Assembly (NCBI GenBank): GCA_020832345.1
Contig: JAFIEY010000015.1
Location: 1-37,298 of the forward strand
Length of the DNA stretch: 37,298 nucleotides
Direction: 5' to 3'
Origin: Cryomorphaceae bacterium
GTDB lineage: Bacteria > Bacteroidota > Bacteroidia > Flavobacteriales > Schleiferiaceae
The stretch's first letter is position 1; the number at the start of each line of letters is the position of its first letter. The position numbers and the translations under genes are program-made. Shown in pieces: positions 36,908 to 37,298 of this stretch. Under the pieces are notes generated by a model. That model was not told where the DNA came from. It worked only from the letters and a program-made list of their open reading frames with translations, and did not search any database.

Positions 36908-37298
36908 ATGAATAACTATTTTTCACAACAAATAACTGCCTTTCACGGAAGACCTACTCCAGAACCTGGATTTCTTGCTGGCTATGCATTATTAGTAACT
37001 ATTATTGAGGAAAATGAGATGAACGTTCCTTTACCTGACAGACTTTCTATTATTACTGAAAAACACCAACGATACAATACCGACCAATGGCAAGTATTTA
37101 CAATCAGACACAAACCTAAAAATGACTTAACCAGTCATTTAGTGTTTGCATTAAAGTACGAAGGAATTGATCTATACATTCTAAAAAAGTTCTTTCAGCA
37201 CACAGGCAATGAGCCCGTTCTGCATATGATAAAGAAAGAGCCAACCAGTCAATACAGCAGGAGAGTATGGTTCTTGTATGAATGGCTAATGGGTGAAG
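36908..37298 (+). CDS. Fic family protein, N-terminal part (3' partial at window end)
   Basis: 130 residues are visible from ATG at 36908 (MNNYFSQQITAFHGRPTPEP) and the frame is open to the edge. The stretch PTPEPGFLAGYALLV, LPDRLSIITEKHQRY and RRVWFLYEWLMG matches the N-terminal region of Fic proteins, which transfer AMP to protein targets via an HPFx(D/E)GNGR motif. That motif lies beyond the window, so activity cannot be judged. AAGGAG ends only one base before the ATG, too close to be an ideal binding site. Confidence 0.75.
   Translation, partial: MNNYFSQQITAFHGRPTPEPGFLAGYALLVTIIEENEMNVPLPDRLSIITEKHQRYNTDQWQVFTIRHKPKNDLTSHLVFALKYEGIDLYILKKFFQHTGNEPVLHMIKKEPTSQYSRRVWFLYEWLMGE

Noticed and set aside
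36888-36911. Short upstream ORF (MFHKKGE) overlapping the Fic start
   Set aside because: The predicted RNA start from TATATTTG lies at about 36889, so its ATG would not be in the transcript; too short to support.

Overview
The window looks like a chromosomal piece of a Bacteroidota bacterium, most likely of the Flavobacteriales. The evidence is a C-terminal type IX secretion sorting tail at the left edge, several promoters of the Bacteroidota type (TTTG, 19-20 bases, TAnnTTTG), DUF2024 and VF530 family proteins, and moderate to low GC. This is an assignment from gene content, not from a marker phylogeny.

Layout. 1-390: 3' end of a secreted protein gene and a terminator. 391-2250 (-): a degenerate lipid-kinase-like domain and a DUF389 membrane domain lying in one frame, split by a single stop codon. 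2317-7438 (-): housekeeping block lysS, clpX, clpP, tig. 7860-8984 (+): outer-membrane barrel with coiled coil and SPOR domain, then a strong bidirectional terminator. 9261-13582: SDR reductase (-), small membrane coiled-coil protein, Hsp15-like S4 protein and acs (+), elbB (-). 13776-22944: lipoprotein, VF530 protein, S41 peptidase, katG, pncA and an ALDH7-type dehydrogenase, with several gene remnants. 22997-23273: three tandem 62-bp palindromes, followed by a broken DUF4143 ATPase. 24166-30184: VTT-type membrane protein, a non-canonical Nramp-like transporter, a BaiN-type flavoprotein, sppA and a queuosine-precursor transporter. 30284-33273 (-): SRPBCC protein, lipoprotein, shortened YggS, MarR with a four-cysteine tail, DUF2024 protein and a small CPVC thioredoxin-like protein. 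33359-37298: ferredoxin remnant, outer-membrane protein, lipoprotein, unknown protein and the start of a Fic protein.

Two features stand out. First, ten copies of one imperfectly palindromic element lie between 8991 and 36116. Full copies are 142 bp, and internally deleted forms go down to 52-54 bp. The ends are GAGTCCACTCCAAAAAGG and GAGTCTGCTCYAAAAAGT. Five copies have exact 6-bp direct duplications of the flank (ATTATT, AACAGT, ATGTTT, AAGTTT, ATTAAA), the mark of transposition, so this is a non-autonomous MITE-like family. No transposase is in the window. The three copies with no duplication (19924, 23997, 33503) are exactly those that abut genes which look truncated, so the copies probably served as deletion or recombination points.

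Second, the DUF2024-marR-yggS unit and the thioredoxin-like gene each have a near-ideal Bacteroidota promoter whose spacer contains the same palindrome (AGGAATCCT core). This is a probable MarR operator and suggests a small thiol- or metal-responsive regulon.
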